From: Pseudomonas sp. GV071
Lineage (GTDB): Bacteria; Pseudomonadota; Gammaproteobacteria; Pseudomonadales; Pseudomonadaceae
Direction of reading: 5' to 3'
Assembly: GCF_003050835.1 (NCBI RefSeq)
Contig: NZ_QAOJ01000011.1
Coordinates: 163,665 to 227,664 of the forward strand
DNA: 64,000 nucleotides
In this document: positions 8,849 to 16,667 of the stretch, one piece after another
How the letters are laid out: each line of letters starts with the position of its first letter
Numbering within the stretch: position 1 is the stretch's first letter
Program-made: the position numbers and the translations under genes
The notes under the pieces: model-generated
Databases searched by the model: none
The model's input: only the letters and a program-made list of their open reading frames with translations
What the model was told of the DNA's origin: nothing

Positions 8849-9775
8849 ATGGTCCCCCCAAGCAAAACCAACACAATCGACTTTGATGCCGCCAAGCTGC
8901 AGCGTCTGGGTTTCGCCAGCAACCGCACGCAGTCCGTGCGCCCCGTTTCGCTGGCGCAACTGCGGCAGAAGCTGAACCTGCAATTGCAGACCAGCCTGGA
9001 AGTCGAGCGCATTCTCGACATTTTCTTCCGTGAAGTTCAGCGCCTGGTGCCGTTGCACGCCCTGGCCTACCAGCAGCCGTCCAGCGACCTGCGCCTGGAG
9101 CTTGGCACCCGCGCCACGCATTCGGCTGGCTACCGCCTGAACCACGACGGCGAATACCTGGGCGAGCTGATTTTCCGCCGCAACCAACGTTTTTCCGAAG
9201 AAGAGCTGACCCAGCTGGAATCGCTGCTGGCCTGCATGCTCTTCCCGCTGCGCAACGCCCTGCTCTACCGCAAGGCCGTGCAGTGCGCCCTGCGTGACCC
9301 ATTGACCGACACCGGCAACCGCATCGCCATGGACCAGGCCTTGCAGCGCGAAGTCGATCTGGCGCGCCGCAACCTGCAACCGCTGTCGGTACTGATGCTC
9401 GATGTCGACCACTTCAAGAGCATCAACGATACCTACGGCCACAGCACCGGCGATGAAGTGCTGCGCGCCATGGCCGCGACGCTGAAGGCGCAGCTACGCA
9501 ATATCGACATGATCTTCCGCTTCGGTGGCGAAGAGTTTCTGGTGCTGCTGTCCAACACCAGCCGCGAAGGCGCCGCGATGGTTGGTGAGCGCCTGCGCTT
9601 TGCCGTGCAGGAACTGCAGTGCACCGCGCAAAACCAGCACATCGACGTGTCGGTAAGCCTGGGTTGTGCCTGCCTGCTGCCCGGCGAGTCAGTGGACAGC
9701 CTGCTGCGCCGCGCCGACAGCGCGCTGTATGTGGCCAAACGCGATGGCCGCAACCGCTTGACCATGGCGGGCTGA
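8849..9775 (+). CDS. GAF-like/GGDEF diguanylate cyclase
   Basis: The 308-residue protein has an N-terminal GAF-like region (about 40-145; motif 'QTSLEVERILDIFFREVQ' is typical) and a C-terminal GGDEF domain. The active-site signature is GGEEF at 226-230, and the inhibitory I-site RxxD (RNID, 217-220) sits five residues upstream, so an active cyclase with product feedback is expected. There is no transmembrane segment, so it is probably cytoplasmic. A homologue follows the ubiG-mupP-yciK group in P. aeruginosa (PA3177 by position). GAGG lies nine bases before the ATG. A bidirectional terminator follows directly. Confidence 0.92.
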   Translation: MVPPSKTNTIDFDAAKLQRLGFASNRTQSVRPVSLAQLRQKLNLQLQTSLEVERILDIFFREVQRLVPLHALAYQQPSSDLRLELGTRATHSAGYRLNHDGEYLGELIFRRNQRFSEEELTQLESLLACMLFPLRNALLYRKAVQCALRDPLTDTGNRIAMDQALQREVDLARRNLQPLSVLMLDVDHFKSINDTYGHSTGDEVLRAMAATLKAQLRNIDMIFRFGGEEFLVLLSNTSREGAAMVGERLRFAVQELQCTAQNQHIDVSVSLGCACLLPGESVDSLLRRADSALYVAKRDGRNRLTMAG

Positions 9776-9800
9776 TAGCGCAACCGAAATGCCGACAATA

Positions 9801-9831
9801 AAAAAGGCCAGTCATTTGACTGGCCTTTTTT
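9801..9831 (+). terminator. Bidirectional Rho-independent terminator
   Basis: AAAAAGGCCAGTCA, a two-base loop and the exact complement ending in TTTTT. The A- and T-runs on both sides let it serve the cyclase gene and, weakly, the convergent DUF945 gene. Confidence 0.9.
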
Positions 9832-9846
9832 ATTTATGCCTGAACG

Positions 9847-9882
9847 ATCAAGAGCATCGAGGCTGAAGCCTCTCCCACAAGC
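9847..9882. repeat. Half-REP sequence
   Basis: The GCATCGAGGCTGAAGCCTCTCCCACAAGC-type sequence is a variant of the REP half-sites found elsewhere in the window. GAGGCTGAAGCCTC forms a small hairpin. Confidence 0.5.
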
Positions 9883-9935
9883 ACCGCAGACTACTTGAGG
9901 GAAAAGCTGGGCCTCGATTGCCGAGGGCTAGGGAA

Positions 9936-11537
9936 TCACTGCTCCTCAGGCACCTCTTCCGGCATTTCTTCCGGCGCTTCTTCATCGAGGGCACCGGCTT
10001 CTGGCGCCTCGTCGTCCGGCACCATGCCTTCAGGCTGCTCGTCACCGCCCGCGCCGCCCAGGCCACCGGCCTTGGACATCACCAGCATGGCGAACTCTTC
10101 CACCGACATTTTCTGGTCGTTGAATACCACTTCGTTGTTGGCGTAGTGCAGGCTGGATTCCAGCTTCTCACCCTTGAGCGCCACCAGTTCGGTGGACAGG
10201 GCCATGCCGCTGCCCATTTCGGTGAACATGTTGGCTTGCTCTTCGATGGCTTTTTCGTCGGTCTCGCCAGCGATGGCGGCCTGTACACGCACGCCATCGC
10301 CGATCACGGCTTTGTCCACCGACAGCTTGGCGTCCGCCTGGGCGATCAGTTGCTTGGCCAGCTCAGGTGGCGGCAGCTCGAAGGATTCCGGCTTGTTGAA
10401 ATCCACCGACAGGCTCAACGCGGCTTCGCCGTGGGCAGTCTTGATGCTGAATTTTTCCATCGCAATATGCGGCTTGCCGGCCAGCAATTGGCCGATGTCG
10501 GCTTTCAGTTTTTCTTCTTCGGCGGGGCTGAAGGCCATTTCCGGCGCTTCCTGACCCAGGGCCTGGGCTTGTTGCACCGGCGCCAACTTGTCTTTGTACA
10601 GTTCAACCAGCGACTGCACGGCAGCGGCATCGAAGTCCTTCATGCGCCAGAGCATTTGCACGCCGGCGATGTCTTTGCCGGCGAAGCTGATCTGACCGAT
10701 GTCGTAGGACACATGGCCAGCCAACTTGCCAGCAGCCTCTTCGAAGCTACCGGTCTGCGACAGGTTCTTGATCAGCACAGGTGGTTTGTCGGCAATCTTG
10801 AATTCGGCGCTGGCCAGCTTGACGCTGCTGTCGCCGAGGTAGAACTCACCGCTGCCCAGCTTCTGGTCGCTGTCCATGGTCAGGTCACGCAGTTCGACCT
10901 TGATTGCCTCGCCGTTGGTGTCGGTGCCACTCAGCAGCAGGCTCTCCATAGCGCCTTTGATGGCGACTTTCTCGGCACGGGCACTGGCATCGATATCCAG
11001 TTTCAGACCGGAGAACTTAACGTTCTGGCCTTCCTCAGGGGCAAAATCCAACGGTGTCAGCTCGAGGGTGCCCGAGGTGGAATGGTCGTAACCCAGGCTC
11101 ACCTGGCCGGTCAGCGGTGCCGCGCCTTTGGCCGCGTCGAACCACTTCTGGGTCAGCTCGTTGGGCTCCAAGGCGAAGTTGCTGGTGGCCAGTACCGGCC
11201 ACAGGTTGAGCTTGGCCAGGCGCGAGGCCGGCAGCGGGCCATGCTGGATGTTGTCGACCAGCAGCACTTCCACGTGGCGCGCTTCGCCTTCGGAAGCCGG
11301 CATGTCCAGGGTCAGACGGTAGTGGGCAGTACTGGTGAACAGATGGCTGTCCAACGACAGCAATTCCAGCTTGCTGGTGATGCCGGTACCCAGCAGCGCG
11401 TCGGCGCCTTTCTGGTTGGCTTCAGCAATGGAACCTGCCAATACGTCCGGCAGTTGTTTGCCGGTGTACCAGGCACCGCCGGCGCTGAGAATACCTACAG
11501 CGACCACTACGCCTACTGCAATTCCTGTTTTTTTCAT
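9936..11537 (-). CDS. DUF945 (YdgA-like) envelope protein
   Basis: The 533-residue protein starts with one membrane segment (MKKTGIAVGVVVAVGILSAG, 1-25) and then the YTGKQLPDVLA stretch that marks the DUF945/YdgA family. The rest has no cysteine-rich or catalytic motif that I recognise and is probably periplasmic, anchored in the inner membrane. The C-terminus is very rich in Glu, Pro and Gly over about 40 residues, beginning at AGGLGGAGGDE. Function is unknown; E. coli YdgA has been linked to swarming. The start ATG at 11537 is chosen for the membrane anchor; upstream in-frame codons do not extend the family match. It stands alone between a terminator and a permease gene. Confidence 0.85.
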   Translation of the reverse strand: MKKTGIAVGVVVAVGILSAGGAWYTGKQLPDVLAGSIAEANQKGADALLGTGITSKLELLSLDSHLFTSTAHYRLTLDMPASEGEARHVEVLLVDNIQHGPLPASRLAKLNLWPVLATSNFALEPNELTQKWFDAAKGAAPLTGQVSLGYDHSTSGTLELTPLDFAPEEGQNVKFSGLKLDIDASARAEKVAIKGAMESLLLSGTDTNGEAIKVELRDLTMDSDQKLGSGEFYLGDSSVKLASAEFKIADKPPVLIKNLSQTGSFEEAAGKLAGHVSYDIGQISFAGKDIAGVQMLWRMKDFDAAAVQSLVELYKDKLAPVQQAQALGQEAPEMAFSPAEEEKLKADIGQLLAGKPHIAMEKFSIKTAHGEAALSLSVDFNKPESFELPPPELAKQLIAQADAKLSVDKAVIGDGVRVQAAIAGETDEKAIEEQANMFTEMGSGMALSTELVALKGEKLESSLHYANNEVVFNDQKMSVEEFAMLVMSKAGGLGGAGGDEQPEGMVPDDEAPEAGALDEEAPEEMPEEVPEEQ

Positions 11538-11666
11538 GAGTCGACTCAACCAATGTCCATGTTTAAGTGAATGTGCCTTCCTGGCCCTGAGCCTTTGCAC
11601 AGCGAACGCAGTACAGCGAAAGACGGCGGCGATGGTAGCACTGCGCTACCCACGCTGCTGTGTTGC

Positions 11667-12734
11667 CTATCTCTCTTCGATGATTTTCACCGACGCTGTT
11701 GCCGGGTCGGTTTTCACCCAATCGCTGAGCAGGCTGTAAGCCACGGCCAGCAAGGTTGGGCCGAGGAACAGGCCCATAAAGCCGAAGGCCAGCAGGCCGC
11801 CGAACACGCCCAGCAGCACCACCACCAGGGGCAGGTTGCCGCCGCGGCTGATCAGGTAGGGCTTGAGCACGTTGTCGACGCCGCTGACGATAAAGGTGCC
11901 CCAGATACCAAGGAAGATCGCGTAGCCGTATTCGCCTTTCCAGGCCAGCCAAGCGGTGGCGGGAATCCACACCAGCGGCGGGCCCATGGGAATCAGGCTG
12001 AACACAAAGGTGAGGATGCCGAGCAGAATCGCCCCCGGCACGCCAGCAATCCAGAAGCCGATCAAAGCCAGCACAGCCTGAGCCGCCGCCGTACCAATCA
12101 CGCCGTTGACCACCCGCTGTACGGTGCCGGCAATCAAGTGCAGGTAGTGGTCAGCGCGCACGCCGATCAGGCGATGCAGGCCTTTGCGTACCAGGTCGGC
12201 CAGTGCCGGACCATCCCGGTAGAAGAAAAACACCAGCACCAGGCTCAGGGTCAGTTCCAGCACCCCGCCGCCAATCCTGGCGCTACGCGCCAGCAACCAG
12301 TTACCCACTTCGCCGAGGTAGGGTTTGACGCTGGCAAACACCGCCGCGCCCTGTTGGTCGATGGTCATCCACCAGCCCACCAGACGATCTCCTACCAGCG
12401 GCACGCGGCCTAGCCACTCGGGCGGCGCAGGCAAACCTTGTACTTGCAGGTCTTTGACCAAGTTGACGGCGTCGCGCACATGGTCAGCCAGGTTGAAGCC
12501 CAGCCAGACCAAGGGGATGACCACCAGAAACATCCAGCAGGCGGTCAGAATGCCCGCCGCCAGCGATGCGCGCCCGCCCAGCCAGCGGGTCAGCAGCGGC
12601 ATCAGCGGCCAACTGGCGAACGCCAATACCGCTCCCCAGAACAACGCCGAGAAGAACGGTGCCAGCACCCAGAGGGCCGCACCCAATAGCGCCAGCAGAA
12701 GGATCTGGACCAATAAGCGGTCATTGTTCGGCAT
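11667..12734 (-). CDS. AI-2E family (PerM/YdiK-type) transporter
   Basis: The 355-residue polytopic membrane protein has about seven hydrophobic segments, including LLLALLGAALWVLAPFFSALFWGAVLAF near the N-terminus and the family signature GIWGTFIVSGVDNVLKPYLIS towards the C-terminus. The family (TqsA, PerM, YdiK) is described as exporters of small solutes, possibly working as cation-coupled antiporters; the substrate cannot be told from sequence. GGAG lies seven bases before the ATG at 12734. The next minus-strand gene upstream, DUF4892, ends 62 bases away, so the two may be cotranscribed. Confidence 0.9.
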   Translation of the reverse strand: MPNNDRLLVQILLLALLGAALWVLAPFFSALFWGAVLAFASWPLMPLLTRWLGGRASLAAGILTACWMFLVVIPLVWLGFNLADHVRDAVNLVKDLQVQGLPAPPEWLGRVPLVGDRLVGWWMTIDQQGAAVFASVKPYLGEVGNWLLARSARIGGGVLELTLSLVLVFFFYRDGPALADLVRKGLHRLIGVRADHYLHLIAGTVQRVVNGVIGTAAAQAVLALIGFWIAGVPGAILLGILTFVFSLIPMGPPLVWIPATAWLAWKGEYGYAIFLGIWGTFIVSGVDNVLKPYLISRGGNLPLVVVLLGVFGGLLAFGFMGLFLGPTLLAVAYSLLSDWVKTDPATASVKIIEER

Positions 12735-12796
12735 GTAGCGCTCCAATACGGGAAGAGCCGCCCAGGCAGACCCGGGCGAGCAAAATGAAGCCGAGC

Positions 12797-13612
12797 TTAA
12801 CGCAGGAGCTTGAAGGATAGGCCGTCGCTTGGCCCTTGCTGAACTTCCATGCGCGCCGCACGGACCCGCTCGGCCACCAACGCATCGCGCCAGGCCGCTG
12901 CATATTTGCCGCTCAGGCTGACGCGCAGAGTGCTGTCCTGATTGAGCGTGCGCCCCAGCAATTCGGCCCAGGCCGCCACTGGCTCGCCGTCGAGGCTGAC
13001 GAAGTCCAGCTCGCCGGTGTTGCGCAATTGCCGCAGCAGGGTCGCCGGGCCTGGCAGCAGTTCGCCGAGGTCGGCTTGATTGTCCAACTGCTCCACGTGC
13101 AGATACGCGCGGCGGTTACCGCGGGTAATGCTATAGAGCGCCACGAGGGTGTTCTGCTTGGGTTCGGCGAGGCGCAACAGCAAGTAGGCCTGCTGGTCAT
13201 CGGCGCCGAGCAGCTTGGCGTTGCCGAACACCGAGTTGGCCCACAGGCTGCTGGAACCGCATTCGCGGCTTTCACACCAGTAGAGCAACTCGGCGCCCTG
13301 CTCTTGCAAGGTGTCGCGGGCGGCGTTGAAGGCTTGGCCGGAGGTGTGTTCGGCCGGCAGTTCGTAAGTCACCGAGCGCATGTGGCCCTGACTGTCGATT
13401 TGCCGCTCATAACGCAGGGTGCCGCTGATGCGGCGAATCGAGCCGAGGGGATAGATCCGCTCCTGGGCGGCGACATCGCGAAAATCGACGATTTCGGCAC
13501 GCGGGAAGCGCGGAAGAATTTCCAGGTCCTGGCTGCCAGGCAAGTCGGCGGCGGACAGCGGTTGCACGGCCAGGCAGGCCAGGGAAAGTGCCAATAGGCT
13601 AAACAGTCGCAT
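12797..13612 (-). CDS. DUF4892 exported protein
   Basis: A 271-residue protein with a clear signal peptide (MRLFSLLALSLACLAVQPLSA, cut before ADLPGSQD). The rest matches what I know of the Pseudomonas DUF4892 family: an opening segment SQDLEILPRFPRAEIVDF, a central YWCESRECGSSSLWAN with a Cys pair, and a C-terminal domain (about 180-271) with OmpA-like character around residues 200-260. I infer a periplasmic or outer-membrane-associated role; no function is established. GAGGAAC precedes the start. The upstream glutathione transferase gene stops eight bases before it, so the two form an operon. Confidence 0.82.
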   Translation of the reverse strand: MRLFSLLALSLACLAVQPLSAADLPGSQDLEILPRFPRAEIVDFRDVAAQERIYPLGSIRRISGTLRYERQIDSQGHMRSVTYELPAEHTSGQAFNAARDTLQEQGAELLYWCESRECGSSSLWANSVFGNAKLLGADDQQAYLLLRLAEPKQNTLVALYSITRGNRRAYLHVEQLDNQADLGELLPGPATLLRQLRNTGELDFVSLDGEPVAAWAELLGRTLNQDSTLRVSLSGKYAAAWRDALVAERVRAARMEVQQGPSDGLSFKLLR

Positions 13613-13620
13613 TGTTCCTC

Positions 13621-14286
13621 TCATCGAATCAGCATGCTCTGGGCGGATTTCACCACCTTGTCGGGCGTGCCCATGGTCGCGGCCGGCACATTCAGGCCAC
13701 GCTGCACCGCCGGCCGCTCACCTACCTGCTTCAACCAGCGCTGCAGGTGCTCAAGGCCTTCCACCGAAACGCCAGCCCACTCGTGGCGCAGCACCCAGGG
13801 GTAGGTGGCAATATCGGCAATGCTGTAGGCGCCAGCCAGGTATTGCTCGCGGCCCAACTGGCCGTCGAGCACTTCATAGAGGCGGCGGGTTTCGTGCTGG
13901 TAGCGGTCGATGGCGCCCTGCAGTTTTTCCGGAAAGTAACGGAAAAAGACGTTGGCCTGGCCCTGCATCGGGCCCACCCCGCCCATTTGAAACATCAGCC
14001 ACTGCATCACCTGCGAACGGCCTTTGACGTCCTGGGGTAGCAGTTGGCCGGTCTTCTCAGCGAGGTAAATAAGGATGGCACCGGATTCAAAAACCGCGAA
14101 GTCGTCGTTTTCACGATCGACGATGGCCGGAATCCGGCCATTGGGGTTGATTGCCAGGAAGGCTGGGGTTTTCTGTTCTTTCTTGTCGAAGCTGAGGCTG
14201 TGCACCTGGTACGGCAACCCCAGCTCTTCGAGGACGATGGAGGCCTTGTGGCCGTTCGGCGTGGCGGCGGTATAGAGCTCGATCAT
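13621..14286 (-). CDS. Glutathione S-transferase (YfcG/YghU-like)
   Basis: The 221-residue protein has a thioredoxin-fold N-terminal domain with TPNGHKASIVLEELGLPY, then the conserved NPNGRIPAIVD turn (cis-Pro) and the FESGAILIYLAE glutathione-binding motif. The alpha-helical C-terminal domain follows from about residue 90. The TPNG start is that of the nu-class disulfide-bond oxidoreductases YfcG/YghU, which bind two glutathiones and have disulfide reductase activity. The ATG at 14286 is chosen by homology. It lies downstream of two alpha/beta hydrolases and directly upstream of DUF4892. Confidence 0.9.
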   Translation of the reverse strand: MIELYTAATPNGHKASIVLEELGLPYQVHSLSFDKKEQKTPAFLAINPNGRIPAIVDRENDDFAVFESGAILIYLAEKTGQLLPQDVKGRSQVMQWLMFQMGGVGPMQGQANVFFRYFPEKLQGAIDRYQHETRRLYEVLDGQLGREQYLAGAYSIADIATYPWVLRHEWAGVSVEGLEHLQRWLKQVGERPAVQRGLNVPAATMGTPDKVVKSAQSMLIR

Positions 14287-14345
14287 GGCGAAACCTGTCT
14301 CTGCCGGGCGGAAGCTGCCGAGCCTGCGCAGTTGGCCGAGGCAAG

Positions 14346-15209
14346 TCAAGGCACGGCGAAGAACCGATTGAAACAGGCTGCTACCGCCTCGGCGCCGGCT
14401 TCGTCATCCAGGTGCAAATGGTGCCCGCCCGCCAGGCGCTGCACGTCGAACGGCAACCCTTGCAGCGAGTTCACCACCGCCGGCTGCGCATGCAGCATGC
14501 CGCCCTCCGCGACCACCAGGCACGCCGGGCAGGCGACGCTGCGCACGAACACCTCGGTGTGGGCCTGGGTAAAGCGCAGCGGCGATGGCAGGGTCAGACG
14601 GCTGTCGGTGCGCCAGGTGTAGCCGCCGGGCACCGGCATCAGGCCACGCTGGGCCAACAACTGCGCCGCTTCCAGGCTGACGCCACCGACCCCTTTCATC
14701 CGCGCTTTGACCGCCTGCTCGACCTTCTCGTACACCGGCTTACGCTTACCCGCCAGTGCCAGCTGCTCACGCAAAGCCGAGCCCAACTTGGCCGGCGCCG
14801 CCTCGGCTTCGCCGGTAAACGGCACCAAGCCATCGATCAACGCCAGGCGCTCGATGCGCTCGGGCATCGCCCCGGCCAGCAACACGGAAACGATGGCGCC
14901 CATCGAATGGCCGAGCAGCGAGAAGCGCTGCCAGCCGAACTGCTCGGCCACCAGCAGCACGTCATAGGCGTAATCCCACAGCTGGTAATGCGCGCCGGCC
15001 GGGCGATGGTCGGAGTGGCCATGGCCGGCGAAGTCCAGGGCAATGATGCGCAAACCATCGAGCTTGGGCGCCAGACGCGCGAAGCTCATCGCGTTGTCCA
15101 GCCAGCCGTGCAGGGCAATCACCGGGCGACCGTCTTCCGGGCCGAACACGTGGGCCGACAGTTCGATGTGCGGCAGGCTCAGGCGCACTTCTTCAAAGGA
15201 ATAATTCAT
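14346..15209 (-). CDS. Alpha/beta hydrolase (SERHL-like)
   Basis: The 287-residue alpha/beta hydrolase has an oxyanion segment HGWLDN (34-39), DFAGHGHSDH (59-68), the nucleophile elbow GHSMG with Ser102, and a C-terminal GGHHLHLDDE with the catalytic His. The arrangement is like the serine-hydrolase-like (SERHL) proteins; the substrate is unknown. Its ATG overlaps the stop of the upstream hydrolase (ATGA), which signals translational coupling. It matches the pair of hydrolases seen near PA1621-1622 in P. aeruginosa by position. Confidence 0.88.
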   Translation of the reverse strand: MNYSFEEVRLSLPHIELSAHVFGPEDGRPVIALHGWLDNAMSFARLAPKLDGLRIIALDFAGHGHSDHRPAGAHYQLWDYAYDVLLVAEQFGWQRFSLLGHSMGAIVSVLLAGAMPERIERLALIDGLVPFTGEAEAAPAKLGSALREQLALAGKRKPVYEKVEQAVKARMKGVGGVSLEAAQLLAQRGLMPVPGGYTWRTDSRLTLPSPLRFTQAHTEVFVRSVACPACLVVAEGGMLHAQPAVVNSLQGLPFDVQRLAGGHHLHLDDEAGAEAVAACFNRFFAVP

Positions 15210-16006
15210 GCGGACTCCACGCGGGTTTGCCAACGGTCGAACAGGGTTTTCAGCAGCTCGGCAGTCGCCTGCGGGCGCTCCAGGGGAAACATGTGGCCGC
15301 CGGGCAAGGTCAGGTACTGGCAGTGCGGCAGGCGGCGGATCGAGCGGGTGTGATGGGGCAAGACCACCCGGCTGTGGCGACCACGGACCATCGCCAGCGG
15401 CACCTGCAACTGCTGCGGCCGGCCGGGGTTGCTGTGGGGCACACTGCGGTAAATGCTGATTTCGGTGGCCGGATCGAACAACAGGCGCAGGCCCTCGCCG
15501 TCGGCTTGCAGGCCGTGCTGCACGTAGGCGTCCAGGCATTCAGGGTCGAAGCGGCGGAACAGCGATTTGGCCGAGAAATAATCCCGCGCTTCAGCAAAAT
15601 CGCTGAACGCTTCGCGGCGGCCCAGGGTACGCCCGGCCGGGGTGATACGGTCGATAAAGCCGAAACGTTTGGCGGCGCGGATGACGATGCGATCGGCCAG
15701 GGTCAGCACCGGCGAGTCGAGCATCACCACGCCGTGGTACAGCTCAGGGTGGCGCAGCGCCGCGTGGTAATGCAGCACACCGCCGAGGGAATGGCCTACG
15801 CCCCACACCGGCTCGGGCAATTCGCGCAGGTGGTGGACCAGCTCATCGACCAGGTTGCCCCAGTTGTCATCCACTGGAAACCGCGGGTCATGGCCGTGTT
15901 GCGGCAGGTGCAGCACTGAATACTCAGGCGCCAGCGCGGCAAACAACTTGCCGTAAGTAGCTGAGGGAAAACCATTGGCGTGAGCAAAAAACACCGATTG
16001 CGACAT
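15206..16006 (-). CDS. Alpha/beta hydrolase
   Basis: A second alpha/beta hydrolase of 266 residues, not closely similar to its neighbour. It begins FFAHANGFPSATY, a stretch typical of one Pseudomonas subfamily, has the elbow GHSLGG with Ser73, and a catalytic His in GGHMFPLE near the C-terminus. The start at 16006 is set by this N-terminus; the ribosome-binding site is weak. Four bases overlap the next gene. A nearly perfect palindrome separates this operon from the thioesterase gene upstream. Substrate unknown. Confidence 0.87.
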   Translation of the reverse strand: MSQSVFFAHANGFPSATYGKLFAALAPEYSVLHLPQHGHDPRFPVDDNWGNLVDELVHHLRELPEPVWGVGHSLGGVLHYHAALRHPELYHGVVMLDSPVLTLADRIVIRAAKRFGFIDRITPAGRTLGRREAFSDFAEARDYFSAKSLFRRFDPECLDAYVQHGLQADGEGLRLLFDPATEISIYRSVPHSNPGRPQQLQVPLAMVRGRHSRVVLPHHTRSIRRLPHCQYLTLPGGHMFPLERPQATAELLKTLFDRWQTRVESA

Positions 16007-16123
16007 ACGCGGAACGTCCAGAAACAAAACTCGAGCGATTGTCCGCAAGCCAGGCGCTGGCAGCAATGACCGTAACTGCCGGGAATGATGGCGATACGGC
16101 CAGGGGCAATAGAACACCTTCTC

Positions 16124-16192
16124 GTAGGAGCGGCTTCAGCCGCGATGCTTTTGCTTGACGGTCAAAAGCATCGCGGCTGAAGCCGCTCCTAC
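16124..16192. repeat. REP palindrome with 30-bp perfect arms
   Basis: Left arm 16124-16153 (begins GTAGGAGCGGCTTCAGCCGC) and right arm 16163-16192 are exact complements over 30 bases, with a 9-base spacer. It lies in the 3' region between two minus-strand operons, where it can form a very stable stem. Confidence 0.9.
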
Positions 16193-16205
16193 AAAAAAAT
16201 TGGGG

Positions 16206-16649
16206 TTAGACCGGCGGCGGCATATTACCTAAGGGCACTATCGCCATGGTCAATCGCGAGATGCAGCTCGGCTTGCCGTCATCGCCGCTCAGGCGGATAT
16301 CCCAGACATGAGTGGTGCGGCCCAGATGCACCGGCCGCGCCACGGCGGTGACGCGGCCGCTGCGCACGCCACGCAGGTGGTTGGCGTTCACTTCCAGGCC
16401 CACGCAGTAGAATTTGCTGCTGTCGATGCACAGGTAGCTGGCGGTGCTGCCAAGGGTTTCCGCCAGCACCACCGAAGCGCCGCCGTGCAGCAGGCCGTAG
16501 GGTTGGTGGGTGCGCGAGTCGACCACGATGCTGGCAGTGATCGACTCGTCGTCAAAGGCATCGAAGCGCACATCCAGCGCTTCGTTGATGGTGTTTTTAC
16601 GCAGGTTGTTGAGGGCCTGCAGATCCGGGGTGGTGCGCCACAAACTCAT
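16206..16649 (-). CDS. Hotdog-fold acyl-CoA thioesterase (YdiI/PaaI-like)
   Basis: A 147-residue single hotdog-domain protein. The signature QPYGLLHGGASVVLAETLGS (49-68) includes the active-site His-Gly-Gly and catalytic Glu found in the YdiI/EntH group, which hydrolyse aromatic and medium-chain acyl-CoAs. It is 18 bases downstream of an AMP-dependent acyl-CoA ligase gene and equally oriented, so ligase and thioesterase may act on the same acyl-CoA. AAGGAAC precedes the ATG. The corresponding P. aeruginosa gene is PA1618 by neighbourhood. Confidence 0.9.
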   Translation of the reverse strand: MSLWRTTPDLQALNNLRKNTINEALDVRFDAFDDESITASIVVDSRTHQPYGLLHGGASVVLAETLGSTASYLCIDSSKFYCVGLEVNANHLRGVRSGRVTAVARPVHLGRTTHVWDIRLSGDDGKPSCISRLTMAIVPLGNMPPPV

Positions 16650-16667
16650 ACCAGTTCCTTGTTCCAG

